Counted from the stretch's first letter, positions 25,474-34,585 are shown. The stretch is 49,101 bases of DNA from Myxococcus xanthus (GCF_013116825.1 NZ_JABFNS010000063.1:1-49101); one strand, 5' to 3'. The notes: a model not told the origin generated them from the letters alone. Numbers and translations: made by a program.

Positions 25474-25854
25474 ATGGATGCGACGGTCGCGCTGTGCCCC
25501 CTTCATCCCGAGCGGCCCGCGGAGGGGACGTGTAGCCGCTGCGGCTCCTTCTTGTGTGAAGGCTGCCGCAGGTGGCAGGTGGGGCGCATGCTCTGCCTTC
25601 ACTGCCACACCGTCGCGCTGGGAGAGAAACCCTCCAAACGCGCCACGCTGGCGCTCATCTTCGCCACGGTGGGGTTCATCGGGTTCGTGCCGGGCCTCGT
25701 GGGGCTCGTGTTGGGCTACCAGGAACTGGCGGCCATCCGGCGCGGTGCCGCTCCTGGCGCAGGGGAGGGATGGGCCGTGCTCGCGCGCAACGTCGGCTGG
25801 TTCCATGTGGCCATGCTGGTCATCATCGGCTTCGGGGTGGCCTTGAGGAACTGA
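25474..25854 (+). CDS. Small zinc-ribbon/B-box membrane protein (DUF4190-like)
   Basis: A 126-residue protein. Residues 8-45 hold paired cysteines and histidines (CPLHPERPAEGTCSRCGSFL, CEGCRRW...CLHCH), the B-box-like zinc-binding pattern frequent in small myxobacterial proteins. Two hydrophobic spans follow (ATLALIFATVGFIGFVPGLV and FHVAMLVIIGFGVAL), separated by the GLVLGYQELAAIRRGAA loop typical of DUF4190. It is likely an inner-membrane protein with a cytoplasmic zinc domain; its function is unknown. It precedes another membrane-protein gene by 117 bp. Confidence 0.82.
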   Translation: MDATVALCPLHPERPAEGTCSRCGSFLCEGCRRWQVGRMLCLHCHTVALGEKPSKRATLALIFATVGFIGFVPGLVGLVLGYQELAAIRRGAAPGAGEGWAVLARNVGWFHVAMLVIIGFGVALRN

Positions 25855-25971
25855 GCGGGCAGTCTGGCTTCGTCACGGCGCTGCCCGATGTCGCTCGTGG
25901 CTTTGCAATGGTGTCCACCGGACAGCTAGTTTCGCCCCCTTGACCCGGTCCGGGTCGAATGAGGGGTTCAC

Positions 25972-26625
25972 GTGGGGTCGAAGAAGCTGGCGCTGGAGGC
26001 GGGGGGGCCGCCTCGCTTGGAGTTGTCATGGGGATGGGGATGGAAGCGGTTCACCGTCACCCTGGATGGAAAGGTCGTGGGAACGCTGGACGGCGGCGCG
26101 TCCGAGCTCAGGCGAGGGGGGCGCTTCAAACTCCCCGACGGAAGCACGCTGAACGTCCTGCTCCAGAGTGGCTTTTTCCGCACGGGCCTGGCGGTGGTGC
26201 GCGACGGGGAGGCTGTTCCCGGGTCGGACACGGACCCGGCGCAGCAGGTCAAGCGCGCGGCGAAACTGCTCTATTTCCTGGCGGGCCTGAACACCTTGAT
26301 CGGTGTCGTCGCCATGGTGGGCCAGAGTGACATCCTGAAGGCGGCGGGGATGGGGCTGGGCTCCATCCTCTTCAGCTTGCCAATCGCGGTTTTAGGCTTC
26401 TTCACTCATCGCGGCACCCGCGTGGCGCCCATTCTCGCAGGCATCCTGTTCACCGCCGACGGACTCTTCTTGGTCGTGAACTCGCTTACGGAGGGAGGGC
26501 GCTTCCCCATCTTCGCTCTCATCGTCCGAGCCTACATCGTCACCGCGCTCGTCACCGCGGCGAAGGCCGCGGGCGAATTGCGACGTCGCGAACAAGAGAA
26601 CGCGGACGTGTCGCTCCAGCCCTGA
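25972..26625 (+). CDS. Membrane protein of unknown function
   Basis: A 217-residue protein from GTG 25972. The first 90 residues are a soluble, beta-rich region (RLELSWGWGWKRFTVTLDGK, GRFKLPDGSTLNVLLQSGFF). About four transmembrane helices follow (LLYFLAGLNTLIGVVAMVG, GSILFSLPIAVLGFF, VAPILAGILFTADGLFLVV, FALIVRAYIVTALVTAA). The tail is charged. This layout recurs in myxobacteria as a conserved hypothetical, but I cannot name a family. It converges on the 26700 gene, and a hairpin lies between them. Confidence 0.75.
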   Translation: MGSKKLALEAGGPPRLELSWGWGWKRFTVTLDGKVVGTLDGGASELRRGGRFKLPDGSTLNVLLQSGFFRTGLAVVRDGEAVPGSDTDPAQQVKRAAKLLYFLAGLNTLIGVVAMVGQSDILKAAGMGLGSILFSLPIAVLGFFTHRGTRVAPILAGILFTADGLFLVVNSLTEGGRFPIFALIVRAYIVTALVTAAKAAGELRRREQENADVSLQP

Positions 26626-26637
26626 TTCCAGGAACGA

Positions 26638-26670
26638 CGACGCCCCTCGGCGCTTCGCCAAGGAGCGTCG
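26638..26670. terminator. Bidirectional hairpin between convergent genes
   Basis: CGACGCCCCTCGGC and GCCAAGGAGCGTCG pair at 12 of 14 positions, the rest being G-U, around a 5-base loop. It sits between two converging genes (stops at 26625 and 26700), so it probably serves both. Confidence 0.65.
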
Positions 26671-26699
26671 GGGGTACCGCGAAAGCGACGACTCCCGGC

Positions 26700-27812
26700 C
26701 TACCGCTCGGCCGCCTCCGCCGCGCTCCGCTCTTCCTTGCAGAACGCCAGGCGCTGCTTGATGACGTCGAGCGGCACCGCCATCTCCAGCTTGAAGGACG
26801 TGCCATCCGGCTGGACACGCGCGAAGTCGAGCAACTGCGCCAGGTCCTTCTCGCCTTCAGCCTGCGCCTTGATGCGCGCCATGCTCAGCGCGGCGCCCAG
26901 CGTCTTGCCCAGGTCCGTGACCTCGTCGCCATTCGCGCCGCGGACCTCGGCGACCATCGCCACATCGCCGCTCGCGTCGACGTGGAGCTCCACGTTCTGG
27001 GCCACCCTGCGGATGCGGTCCGCCAACTCCGCCTGCTCCTTGGGCAGCAGCCGCGCGAGCTGGTCCACGGACAGCACGCCATACATCTCCCCGTAGGTGC
27101 TGCCCTCGGAGATGGCGGGGGGCTCGTCCGGGCCGCGGCCCTCCACCCGGTCCACCACCGCCTTCACCTCGTCCGGCGACTTGCCAATCACCAGCAGCTC
27201 GTTGTTCCACGTCGCCACCGCGGCCTCGCTCCGGCCACGCGCCGTGCTCCCATCCGGCCGCGTCACCGTCATGTCGCCCGGCTCGTACACCCGGGCGCCT
27301 TCGCCGTAGTCCATGGACACGCGCTCACCCAGCAGCTCCTTGAACTTCGCGTTGCCGAAGTTGCCCGACAGCATCATCCCTTCATCGGTGATGACCAGAC
27401 GGTCCAGGTCCTGGAGCGGGTCCACGCCACTGAGGTTCCGCAGCTCCTCCAGCCGCTTGCCACCGTCCCGCATCAGGCAGTCCAGCAGCAGCTCGCCGAT
27501 AGGCGAGTGCCGCAGCGCGTTCGCCTCGATGACCACCGCCGTCTTGCCCTCGCCGCGGGGCAGGGCGGCCAGCAGGGGGTCCCTGGGGCGCGCGCGCTCC
27601 TGCGTGCCCGCGTCCACCTGCACGGGCAGGACATGCGTCCGGCGCCGTTCCGCGCGCTCCCGCTCGGGGGCTCGCATCCGCCGGGGGAATTCCACCTTCG
27701 GCGTCTCCATCGCGGGCTCTTCGCCCTGCCCGGTGAACATCAACACCGCGGCCACCACGAACAGCATCGCCGCCACGACGAGCCACACCCGGCGGCGTCC
27801 ACGGTTGTCCAT
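26700..27812 (-). CDS. Membrane-anchored protein linked to ABC-2 exporter
   Basis: A 370-residue protein from ATG 27812. It has one N-terminal transmembrane anchor (RRRVWLVVAAMLFVVAAVLM) and then an Arg/Glu-rich linker. The soluble domain includes KTAVVIEANALRHSPIGELL, PLQDLDRLVITDEGMMLSGN and EVKAVVDRVEGRG, and is probably periplasmic. I do not recognise the family. The pattern of an anchored domain that reports on its own numerical values is seen in other myxobacterial hypotheticals. It starts one base after the ABC permease stop, so it is in that operon and may be an accessory or substrate-handling subunit. The C-terminal end (FCKEERSAAEAAER) is charged. Confidence 0.75.
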   Translation of the reverse strand: MDNRGRRRVWLVVAAMLFVVAAVLMFTGQGEEPAMETPKVEFPRRMRAPERERAERRRTHVLPVQVDAGTQERARPRDPLLAALPRGEGKTAVVIEANALRHSPIGELLLDCLMRDGGKRLEELRNLSGVDPLQDLDRLVITDEGMMLSGNFGNAKFKELLGERVSMDYGEGARVYEPGDMTVTRPDGSTARGRSEAAVATWNNELLVIGKSPDEVKAVVDRVEGRGPDEPPAISEGSTYGEMYGVLSVDQLARLLPKEQAELADRIRRVAQNVELHVDASGDVAMVAEVRGANGDEVTDLGKTLGAALSMARIKAQAEGEKDLAQLLDFARVQPDGTSFKLEMAVPLDVIKQRLAFCKEERSAAEAAER

Positions 27813-27813
27813 G

Positions 27814-28650
27814 TCAGTAGTCCTTTCCCTCGAAGCGCCAGAACCCCACCGCCAAGGCCCCGAATCCAAACACCAGCACACCGAGCAACAGCAAGCCGAG
27901 CGAGCGCACCTCCAGCGGCGTGGATGAAGCGATGTCGCCCGCGGCCACGGCCAGCGCGGACAGCCGCGGCAACACCAGCGTCACCGCCTTGAAGGCTTCG
28001 CGACCAAATCCTTCCTCGAAGAAGGGCGTCATCTGCTGCCGGTAGCCCGCGATGATTCCTCCCACCAGGAAGACGAAGCCGGAGGCCGCGCACAGCGCCG
28101 CGCTGCGCACCAGCGTCGCCGTGGTCAGCATCACCGCGTACACCGCCGCGAAGCCCACGCACGCCAGCAGCCCCGCGATGAGCGGCCCGGCCGTCCAGTA
28201 CCCCGCCTTCACGCCGAAGATGAGCACCAGCCCCGTGGTCCCATACAGCGTCCCGCCGACAGCCAGCGTCATCACGCCCAGGAACGTTCCGGCCAGCAGG
28301 TGCCAGCGTTGAATCGGCAGCGCCAGCAGGTGCTCGATGCGCCCCGGCGACATCAGCGACGGCGCGAAGTCCGAGCACGCCACGATGCCGAACAGGATGC
28401 CGCCGTAGAACACCAGGAACGCGGCGGCCTGGTACACGGGCCGCAGGGCCACGTCGACGGAGCGGATGCTGTTCCTCAGCTCCTCGCCGAACAGCCGGGA
28501 CGCCGCGAGCGCCCCGTCCACCACCTCGATGCGCAAGCTCAGCGCCACCACGGTGAGCACCAGGGTGATTCCCACCAGGAAGGCCAGGATGAACTTGCGC
28601 GACAACGCCTCACGGAGCACGTACCCCGCGATTCCAAGGACTGGCTTCAC
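27814..28650 (-). CDS. ABC-2 type transporter permease
   Basis: A 278-residue membrane protein starting at GTG 28650, which overlaps the ATPase stop by GTGA. Six hydrophobic segments are visible, among them FILAFLVGITLVLTVVALSL, AFLVFYGGILFGIVACSDF, FLGVMTLAVGGTLYGTTGLV, LIAGLLACVGFAAVYAVML, SGFVFLVGGIIAGY and a final LGLLLLGVLVFGFGALAVGF. The SPGRIEHLLALPIQRWHLLAG loop between helices two and three is characteristic of ABC-2 permeases. With the adjacent ATPase it forms an exporter of unknown cargo. Confidence 0.9.
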   Translation of the reverse strand: MKPVLGIAGYVLREALSRKFILAFLVGITLVLTVVALSLRIEVVDGALAASRLFGEELRNSIRSVDVALRPVYQAAAFLVFYGGILFGIVACSDFAPSLMSPGRIEHLLALPIQRWHLLAGTFLGVMTLAVGGTLYGTTGLVLIFGVKAGYWTAGPLIAGLLACVGFAAVYAVMLTTATLVRSAALCAASGFVFLVGGIIAGYRQQMTPFFEEGFGREAFKAVTLVLPRLSALAVAAGDIASSTPLEVRSLGLLLLGVLVFGFGALAVGFWRFEGKDY

Positions 28651-29570
28651 GCCGCGGCCTCCACCGTTCCCATCAGCACCGACTCCAAGTCTGTTCCGTC
28701 ACGCCGCAGCTCCACCATCAATGCCCCCGCCGCGCGCGCCCGGTCCAATGCCCCGTTGAGCGCCGCCGGGTCCTCCGCCTCGACGACGTATTGTCCCTCC
28801 GCGACGCCTCGGACGAAGCCTGCCGCCACCAGGGCCTCCATGTTGGCGCCCGGGGCGAAGCGCACCAGCCACCGCACGCCGCCGCGCGCCAGGTCCTCCA
28901 GCCGGCCCTCGCGCACCACGCGGCCTCCCGCGAGGATGGCGACGCGATCACAGACCCGCTCGGTCTCCGCCAGCAGGTGGGAGTTGAGGAACAGCGTCGT
29001 GCCTCGCTGCACCTCGTCCTGGAGGATGCGCCGCACCTCCATCCGTCCCATGGGGTCGATTCCGTCCGTGGGCTCGTCCAGCACCAGCAGGGAAGGGGAG
29101 CCCACCAGCGCCGCGGCCAGGCCCAGCCGCTGACGCATGCCCTTGGAGTACCCGCCGATGCGCCGGCCCACCGCGTCCGACAGGCCCACGCGCTCCAGGA
29201 GGCGCAGGTTCACCGTCGGGTCCACGGGGAGGCCCTTCAGCCGCGTCACCGTCGCCAGGAAGGCGGGCGCCGTCCAGGTGCCGGGCAGGTGCAGGCGCTC
29301 GGGCAGGTAGCCGATGCGGGCGCGGATGCGCGGATCCTCGGGCGAGCCCCCCAGCACCCGGATGGACCCCTCCGTGGGCTGGACGATGCCGAGGATGCTC
29401 TTGATGAAGGTCGTCTTGCCCGCACCGTTCGGGCCGATGAGTCCGAAGGCGCTTCCTACCGGCACCGTCAGGTCCATGCCTCGGAGGGCCTCGTTGCCTC
29501 CCTTCCGGAAGGCCCGGTGGTACGTCTTCCTCAATCCCCTCACTTCGATGGCGGGTTCCTGGCTTGTCAC
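28647..29570 (-). CDS. ABC transporter ATP-binding protein
   Basis: A 307-residue nucleotide-binding subunit. Walker A is GPNGAGKTT at residues 46-54. The signature is the ABC-2-type variant YSKGMRQRLGLA, in place of LSGGQ, followed by Walker B LLVLDEPTDGIDP and the switch histidine in LNSHLLAETERV. The last 80 residues are a C-terminal extension common to drug- or lipid-exporting ATPases. It is the first gene of a three-gene operon (ATPase, permease, anchored protein), with overlapping or one-base junctions. The substrate cannot be inferred. Confidence 0.95.
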   Translation of the reverse strand: MTSQEPAIEVRGLRKTYHRAFRKGGNEALRGMDLTVPVGSAFGLIGPNGAGKTTFIKSILGIVQPTEGSIRVLGGSPEDPRIRARIGYLPERLHLPGTWTAPAFLATVTRLKGLPVDPTVNLRLLERVGLSDAVGRRIGGYSKGMRQRLGLAAALVGSPSLLVLDEPTDGIDPMGRMEVRRILQDEVQRGTTLFLNSHLLAETERVCDRVAILAGGRVVREGRLEDLARGGVRWLVRFAPGANMEALVAAGFVRGVAEGQYVVEAEDPAALNGALDRARAAGALMVELRRDGTDLESVLMGTVEAAA

Positions 29571-29833
29571 GGTCGGGAATGTAGACGACTGGACGGTACA
29601 TCCATTGCGTCAGGTTGCCGGGCGGTCGCCCGGACGGGCGGAACGGTCTCCTGGCCGCGCCCTGCGACGCTCCGTTCGCGCCCGTGGGAAGGCCGCTTCG
29701 CACGCCTGCGGTGCCTGCCGCGCCGCGGTAGCTCGTTGTTCCGGGGACTTGGCGGCTTGCAGATTCTTTGGAGCTCCACGGTCCGGCCCGTGCATCGCCC
29801 GGCGGCAAACTCAAGCCACGAGGAGCATCGAAC

Positions 29834-30043
29834 ATGACGTACGAGGACCGCATCGAACAGCAGCTGCTGGATGCCCGCCGCGAGCTGGAGCAGGCCGACA
29901 AGGACCTGGCGGCCGGGACGGAGGCGGCACGCGTGCGCTACGCCCGCGCCCTGCACGAAGCGGACATCGCCGAGCGCCGCGCCCTGCGGCACGCGCGGGA
30001 GGCTCGGAACCATCAGAAGAGCTGGAGGCTCGTCGCAGGCTGA
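29834..30043 (+). CDS. Small coiled-coil protein
   Basis: A 69-residue, highly charged protein from ATG 29834 (AGGAG ten bases upstream). Nearly the whole sequence is one predicted helix with heptad-like Leu/Ala spacing (RIEQQLLDARRELEQADKDL, ARVRYARALHEADIAERRAL), ending in KSWRLVAG. There is no signal or membrane segment. Its job is unknown. It lies just upstream of hemB (64 bp) and could be cotranscribed with it. Confidence 0.65.
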   Translation: MTYEDRIEQQLLDARRELEQADKDLAAGTEAARVRYARALHEADIAERRALRHAREARNHQKSWRLVAG

Positions 30044-30106
30044 GCAGGCGGGCCGGGGCCCAAAACGATGAAGGCGCGGCGCCGCCGGTTTATACCGGCG
30101 ACCGCC

Positions 30107-31075
30107 ATGGCCTATCCCACCCACCGACCCCGCCGCCTGCGCCGCAACGCCGTCCTGCGTGACATGGTGCGCGAGACGCGCCTCGACCCGGGCGACTTCA
30201 TCTACCCCCTCTTCGTCGTGGAAGGCCGGGACGTGCGCCGTCCCATCGTCTCCATGCCGGGGATCTTCAACCTGTCGCTGGAGCACGTCGTCGCCGAGGC
30301 CAGGCACGCCCGGAAGCTGGGCGTGCCGGCTGTCCTCCTGTTCGGCATCCCCAACCACAAGGACGCCCGTGGCACCCAGGCCTACGCCGACGACGGCATC
30401 GTCCAGCGCGCCATCCAGGAGATCAAGGCGGCCGAGCCGGACCTCCAGGTCATCGTCGACGTCTGCCTGTGCGAGTTCACCGACCACGGCCACTGCGGCG
30501 TGCTGGAAGGCGGCCACGTCGTCAATGACGCCACGCTGCCGCTGCTGGCGAAGATGTCCGTGAGCTGCGCCAAGGCGGGCGCGGACATCATCGCTCCGTC
30601 GGACATGATGGATGGCCGCGTGGCCGCCATCCGCGCCGCCCTGGACGAGACGGGCTTCGGCGAGCTGCCCATCATGGCGTACTCGGCCAAGTTCGCGTCC
30701 GGCTACTACGGGCCGTTCCGCGAGGCCGCCCAGAACACGCCCACCTCCGGTGACCGCCGGGGCTACCAGATGGACCCCGGCAACTTCCGCGAGGCCCTCA
30801 AGGAAGTGGCCCTGGACGTGGAGGAGGGCGCGGACATGATCATGGTCAAGCCCGCGCTGGCCTACCTGGACGTCATCCGCGCCGTGCGCGAGCGCTGGGA
30901 GCTGCCCGTCGTCTCCTACAACGTGTCCGGCGAGTACTCGATGCTCAAGGCCGCCGGGCAGAACGGGTGGATTGACTACGAGCGGGTGATGCTGGAGACG
31001 CTCACGTCCATGAAGCGCGCCGGCTCCGACCTCATCATCACCTACCACGCCCTGGAGGCGGCGAAGCTCCTGTAG
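30107..31075 (+). CDS. hemB: Delta-aminolevulinic acid dehydratase (porphobilinogen synthase)
   Basis: Condenses two 5-aminolevulinate molecules to porphobilinogen in haem, sirohaem and corrinoid synthesis. From ATG 30107 the 322-residue protein has the catalytic zinc ligands Cys120, Cys122 and Cys130 ([12 protein letters not shown]). The two Schiff-base lysines are Lys195 ([15 protein letters not shown]) and Lys248 ([13 protein letters not shown]). Their positions agree with the E. coli enzyme almost residue for residue, which supports the chosen start over ATG 30068. The zinc-cysteine form is used here, not the magnesium-only aspartate form. Haem supply is relevant to the P450 and the haem lipoproteins in this window, but no linkage is implied. 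Confidence 0.98.
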   Translation: MAYPTHRPRRLRRNAVLRDMVRETRLDPGDFIYPLFVVEGRDVRRPIVSMPGIFNLSLEHVVAEARHARKLGVPAVLLFGIPNHKDARGTQAYADDGIVQRAIQEIKAAEPDLQVIVDVCLCEFTDHGHCGVLEGGHVVNDATLPLLAKMSVSCAKAGADIIAPSDMMDGRVAAIRAALDETGFGELPIMAYSAKFASGYYGPFREAAQNTPTSGDRRGYQMDPGNFREALKEVALDVEEGADMIMVKPALAYLDVIRAVRERWELPVVSYNVSGEYSMLKAAGQNGWIDYERVMLETLTSMKRAGSDLIITYHALEAAKLL

Positions 31076-31093
31076 GCAACAGCCGGGCGGACC

Positions 31094-31122
31094 CGCGGCG
31101 GGTTGAGTCTTGATCCGCCGCG
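31094..31122 (+). terminator. Hairpin downstream of hemB
   Basis: CGCGGCGG and CCGCCGCG form an 8-bp perfect stem around a 13-base loop, 18 bp after the hemB stop and before the next gene's start at 31151. Confidence 0.5.
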
Positions 31123-31150
31123 CGCGTTGCGTCCAAATGTGCGTCGCACG

Positions 31151-31657
31151 ATGCCAACCAAAAAGCGGCCTGGACGAAAGTCCCAGAAGCCCCCGCCCCA
31201 ACGCCGGCCCACCGCGAAGAAGCGGTCCGGCGCCGGTCGCGCGGCCCGTGTCACCCCTCCAGGACCCTTGCAGTACAAAGTGGTCGAGCTGTCCACGGTG
31301 GACGAGGGCTCCCTGGAGCGCACCCTCAACGAGTGGGCGGCCCAGGGCTGGAACCTCGACGGCATCCAGTTCGCGATGCGCGAGTCCTCCAAGCGCCCGG
31401 CCATGGCCTTCGTCCTCTTCACGCGCCAGGGCAGCCCCGCCAGGCATGATGAAGACGCGGCGCGCGGGCGGCTGATGCGGATGTCGGAGACGGGCAGCCC
31501 CACCGCGGCGCTCGCGGCCGAGTACACGCGCGAGCACGTCGAGTGGGCCGCGCCCATGATTTCTCCTTTGAGCGCCCACGAACGGCTGGCGCGTCTGGCG
31601 GGGCTGGATGAGCCCGAGCCGCGCGAGGAAGGACTCACGCTGGAGCCGGAGGAGTGA
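31151..31657 (+). CDS. DUF4177-like protein with basic N-terminus
   Basis: A 168-residue cytoplasmic protein from ATG 31151. The first 40 residues are very rich in Lys/Arg/Pro (MPTKKRPGRKSQKPPPQRRP). Residues about 41-95 match DUF4177: QYKVVELSTVDEGSLERTLN, then EWAAQGWNLDGIQF and AMAFVLFTR. The remaining 70 residues are charged and not recognised. DUF4177 has no assigned activity. The gene overlaps the following RDD gene by GTGA, suggesting a shared operon with the tandem ATP-grasp gene. Confidence 0.75.
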   Translation: MPTKKRPGRKSQKPPPQRRPTAKKRSGAGRAARVTPPGPLQYKVVELSTVDEGSLERTLNEWAAQGWNLDGIQFAMRESSKRPAMAFVLFTRQGSPARHDEDAARGRLMRMSETGSPTAALAAEYTREHVEWAAPMISPLSAHERLARLAGLDEPEPREEGLTLEPEE

Positions 31658-32301
31658 GCACCCCGCGAAGCCGCGTTTACATGGCGGGAAGCCAGCAAGG
31701 GGGTGGCCGCGCCTTGCGTTTGGTGTCCGGAGACGCGCAACCCGATTCGCCCTATCCCAAGGCGTCGCTCTGGCTGCGCGGCGGCGCGCGGGCGGTGGAC
31801 GTGTCGGTGGCGTGGGGCCTGTACGTCGTGTGCGGCGCGGCGGGCGCGGTGGTGGCGCTGCTGTTCCTGCTGCTGGCGGACGGGATGCTCCAGGGCCAGA
31901 GCGTGGGCAAGCGCATCTTCGGCGTGAAGGTGATGCATCTGCCCACGCGCTCGGCGGCGCGGCACCGCGACAGCACCCTGCGCAACGCGCCGCTGGCGCT
32001 CATCGTGTTGTTGGGAATGATGCCCGCGCCGCATGGGACGGTGGCCGCGGCCGCGGGGCTCATCGTCATCGGCAGCGTGGAAGCGTGGTGCGTGCTGAGG
32101 GATCCGCTGGGCTGGCGGCTGGGCGACACCTGGGCGCAGACGCAGGTTGTCGACGGGAAGGTCGTCGCGGGCGTAACCGTTGCAGCTCGCACACCGGTCG
32201 CGCATGAGCGCGCCTCCGGCAGGCTCATGTCCGCGGCGAAGGTGCGCCGGGGACGCTCGTCGTTCAGGAAGCGAAGGGGGTACCCATGCGCATCGCGCTG
32301 A
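31654..32301 (+). CDS. RDD family membrane protein
   Basis: A 215-residue integral membrane protein from GTG 31654, with ATG 31681 as an alternative. Features of the RDD family are GGARAVDVSVAWGLYVVCGA at the first helix (the Arg-Asp pair in ARAVD), a second helix AVVALLFLLLADGML, the GQSVGKRIFGVKVM segment and the RNAPLALIVLLG helix. A third span is TVAAAAGLIVIGSVEAW. The function of the family is uncertain; ion exchange and membrane-protein quality roles are proposed for a few. It overlaps the ATP-grasp gene by 16 bp, so the two are translated from one message. Confidence 0.82.
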   Translation: MSTPRSRVYMAGSQQGGGRALRLVSGDAQPDSPYPKASLWLRGGARAVDVSVAWGLYVVCGAAGAVVALLFLLLADGMLQGQSVGKRIFGVKVMHLPTRSAARHRDSTLRNAPLALIVLLGMMPAPHGTVAAAAGLIVIGSVEAWCVLRDPLGWRLGDTWAQTQVVDGKVVAGVTVAARTPVAHERASGRLMSAAKVRRGRSSFRKRRGYPCASR

Positions 32302-34475
32302 CCCACAACCTCAGGCTGTCTGATTTGGAAGAAGAGGCGGAGTTCGACACGCAGGAGACGGTCAACGCGCTGGCGGCGGCCATCGAGCGCATCGGCCACC
32401 GGCTGGAGCGCTTCGAGGTGAGCGGCCCGGCCTCGCGCACCGTGGCGCGGCTGGAGGCCTACAGCCCGGACCTCATCTTCAACACCGCCGAGGGCCGCCG
32501 TGGCCGCTTCCGCGAGGCCTTCTATCCGGCCCTCTTCGACGAGCTGGGGTTCCCGTACACGGGCTCGGACGCGTACGCGCTGGCGGTGACGCTCGACAAG
32601 CAGCTCACCAAGCTGGTGCTCTCCAAGCAGGGCATCCGCACGCCCGGCTGGCAGTACGTGGAGAAGCTCAACGAGCTGTCCGCGGAGAACCTGCGCTTCC
32701 CCGTCATCGTGAAGCCCAACTTCGAGGGCTCGTCCAAGGGCATCAGCCAGGACTCCATCGCGGAGACGCTGGACGAGGTCCGCGTCAAGGTGGCCGCCGC
32801 GCTGGAGAAGTACCCGTCCGGCGTGCTGGTGGAGGAGTACATCTCCGGCCGCGACCTCGCCGTGCCGTTCCTGGAGTCGGTGGACAATGACTACGACGGC
32901 GTGCTCTCCCCGGTGGAGTACGTCATCGACCCGGCCGTCACGCAGGGCCGCAAGTACGCCATCTACGACTACGCGCTGAAGACGTCGCGGGAGGGCACGG
33001 TCAGCGTGCGCGCCCCGGCGCAGATTCCGCCTCGCACGGCGGAGGACGTCCGGCGGATGGCGCAGAAGGTGTACCGGGCGCTCGACTGCCGCGACCTGGG
33101 CCGCATCGACGTGCGCCTCAGTGACGCGGGCGTGCCGTACTTCCTGGAGATCAACGCGCTCCCCAGCCTGGAGCCGGGCGCGGGCATCTACGCGGCGGCG
33201 GAGCTGGACGGCCTGCACCTGGATGGGGTCATCAACTCCATCATCACCAGCGCGGCGAAGCGGTACAAAATCAAGGACTCGTCGCGTCGCCAGGGCAAGC
33301 CGGCGCGCAAGAGCGGTCCGCTGCGCGTGGGCTTCAGCTTCAACGTGAAGCGCGTGAAGCCCACGGCCACGGCGGAGACAGTGGAGGACAGCGAGGCCGA
33401 GTACGACTCGCCGAACACGCTCCAGGCCATCCGCGAGGCGATTGCGTCGTGGGGCCACGAGGTCATCGACCTGGAGGCCACGGCCGAGCTTCCGTCGGTG
33501 CTGTCGAGCACGCCGCTGGACGTGGTGTTCAACATCGCGGAGGGCTTCAAGGGCCGCAACCGGGAGAGCCAGGTCCCGGCGCTGCTGGAGCTGCTGGACA
33601 TCCCGTACACGGGCTCGGACCCGGCCACGCTGTCCATCGCCCTGGACAAGGGCCTGGCGAAGAAGATTGTCCGGCAGGCTGGCATCCTCACGCCCAACTT
33701 CCAGCTCATGGCGACGGGCAAGGAGCGCCTCAACAAGGAGTTCACCACCTTCCCGCTCATCGTGAAGCCGGTGGCGGAGGGCAGCTCCAAGGGCGTCGTC
33801 ACCAAGAGCGTCTGCCACAGCGAGGCGGAGCTGCGCGAGGTGGTGCGCGAGATTGCCGGCAAGTACCAGCAGCCCGCGCTCATCGAGGAGTACATCCGCG
33901 GCCGTGAGTTCACCGTGGGCCTGCTGGGCGAGCGGCGTCCCCGCGTCCTGCCGCCCATGGAGATCGTCTTCCTGGACCGCGAGGAGAAGAACCCTGTCTA
34001 CAGCTTCCAGCACAAGCTCGATTGGACGGACCGCATCCGCTACGACGCGCCGGCGAAGCTGGAGCCCGCGCTGCTGGAGCGGCTGCGCACGGCGGCGCGC
34101 AACTCGTTCATGGCGCTGGGATGCCGCGACGTCGCGCGCATCGACTTCCGCATGGATGACAAGGGGCGCATCTACTTCATCGAGTGCAACCCGCTGCCAG
34201 GCCTGACGCCGGGCTGGAGCGACCTGGTGCTCATCGCCCAGGGCGCCGGCATGGACTACCGGGGGCTCATCGGCGAAATCATGGCCCCCGCCATCCGCCG
34301 CTACAAGGAGCGCGAGGCGCGCCGCGCCGCCAGCGAGCACCCCGCTTCGGTGTTGCGCAAGAGCGTGCCCTTGGAGGAGGGGACGCCCGCCGCAGCGCAG
34401 CCCGTGGCCGCGACGGCCCCCGCTCCGGCGTCCCCTGCGCCGGAGCCGTCTCCGCGCGTGGACGCGAAGGCCTGA
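32286..34475 (+). CDS. Tandem ATP-grasp ligase (two D-Ala-D-Ala ligase-like halves)
   Basis: A 729-residue protein made of two homologous ligase units: about residues 1-335 and 345-690, followed by an Ala/Pro-rich tail. Each half has an N-terminal lobe with PYTGSDxxxLxxxLDK, an ATP-binding strand (FPVIVKPNFEGSSKGISQD; FPLIVKPVAEGSSKGVVTK) and the VEEYISGRD / IEEYIRGRE strand. The metal-binding end is FLEINALPSLEPG in the first half and FIECNPLPGLTPG in the second. Both halves keep the E-x-N pair, so both may be active. The reaction class is ATP-dependent carboxylate-amine ligation, with unknown substrates. D-Ala-D-Ala ligases are normally single-unit, about 300-360 residues. Gene context with an RDD protein and a P1 peptidase is notable. 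Confidence 0.9.
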   Translation: MRIALTHNLRLSDLEEEAEFDTQETVNALAAAIERIGHRLERFEVSGPASRTVARLEAYSPDLIFNTAEGRRGRFREAFYPALFDELGFPYTGSDAYALAVTLDKQLTKLVLSKQGIRTPGWQYVEKLNELSAENLRFPVIVKPNFEGSSKGISQDSIAETLDEVRVKVAAALEKYPSGVLVEEYISGRDLAVPFLESVDNDYDGVLSPVEYVIDPAVTQGRKYAIYDYALKTSREGTVSVRAPAQIPPRTAEDVRRMAQKVYRALDCRDLGRIDVRLSDAGVPYFLEINALPSLEPGAGIYAAAELDGLHLDGVINSIITSAAKRYKIKDSSRRQGKPARKSGPLRVGFSFNVKRVKPTATAETVEDSEAEYDSPNTLQAIREAIASWGHEVIDLEATAELPSVLSSTPLDVVFNIAEGFKGRNRESQVPALLELLDIPYTGSDPATLSIALDKGLAKKIVRQAGILTPNFQLMATGKERLNKEFTTFPLIVKPVAEGSSKGVVTKSVCHSEAELREVVREIAGKYQQPALIEEYIRGREFTVGLLGERRPRVLPPMEIVFLDREEKNPVYSFQHKLDWTDRIRYDAPAKLEPALLERLRTAARNSFMALGCRDVARIDFRMDDKGRIYFIECNPLPGLTPGWSDLVLIAQGAGMDYRGLIGEIMAPAIRRYKEREARRAASEHPASVLRKSVPLEEGTPAAAQPVAATAPAPASPAPEPSPRVDAKA

Positions 34476-34585
34476 GTCCCACGCGACGCGCTGGCCGCCC
34501 CGTCCCGTGCCTCCTCTTCGAGCGGGCGGGCGGGGTCGGCTGGAGTGGTTGACCGTGAGTAGTGGTCGGTTAGTGTCCCCCCTCT

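Noticed and set aside
31752..34340. 862-codon minus-strand open frame opposite the tandem ligase gene
   Set aside because: It is a shadow of the real gene: composition is dominated by Arg, Leu, Asp and His with no motif, while the plus strand shows two complete ATP-grasp units.
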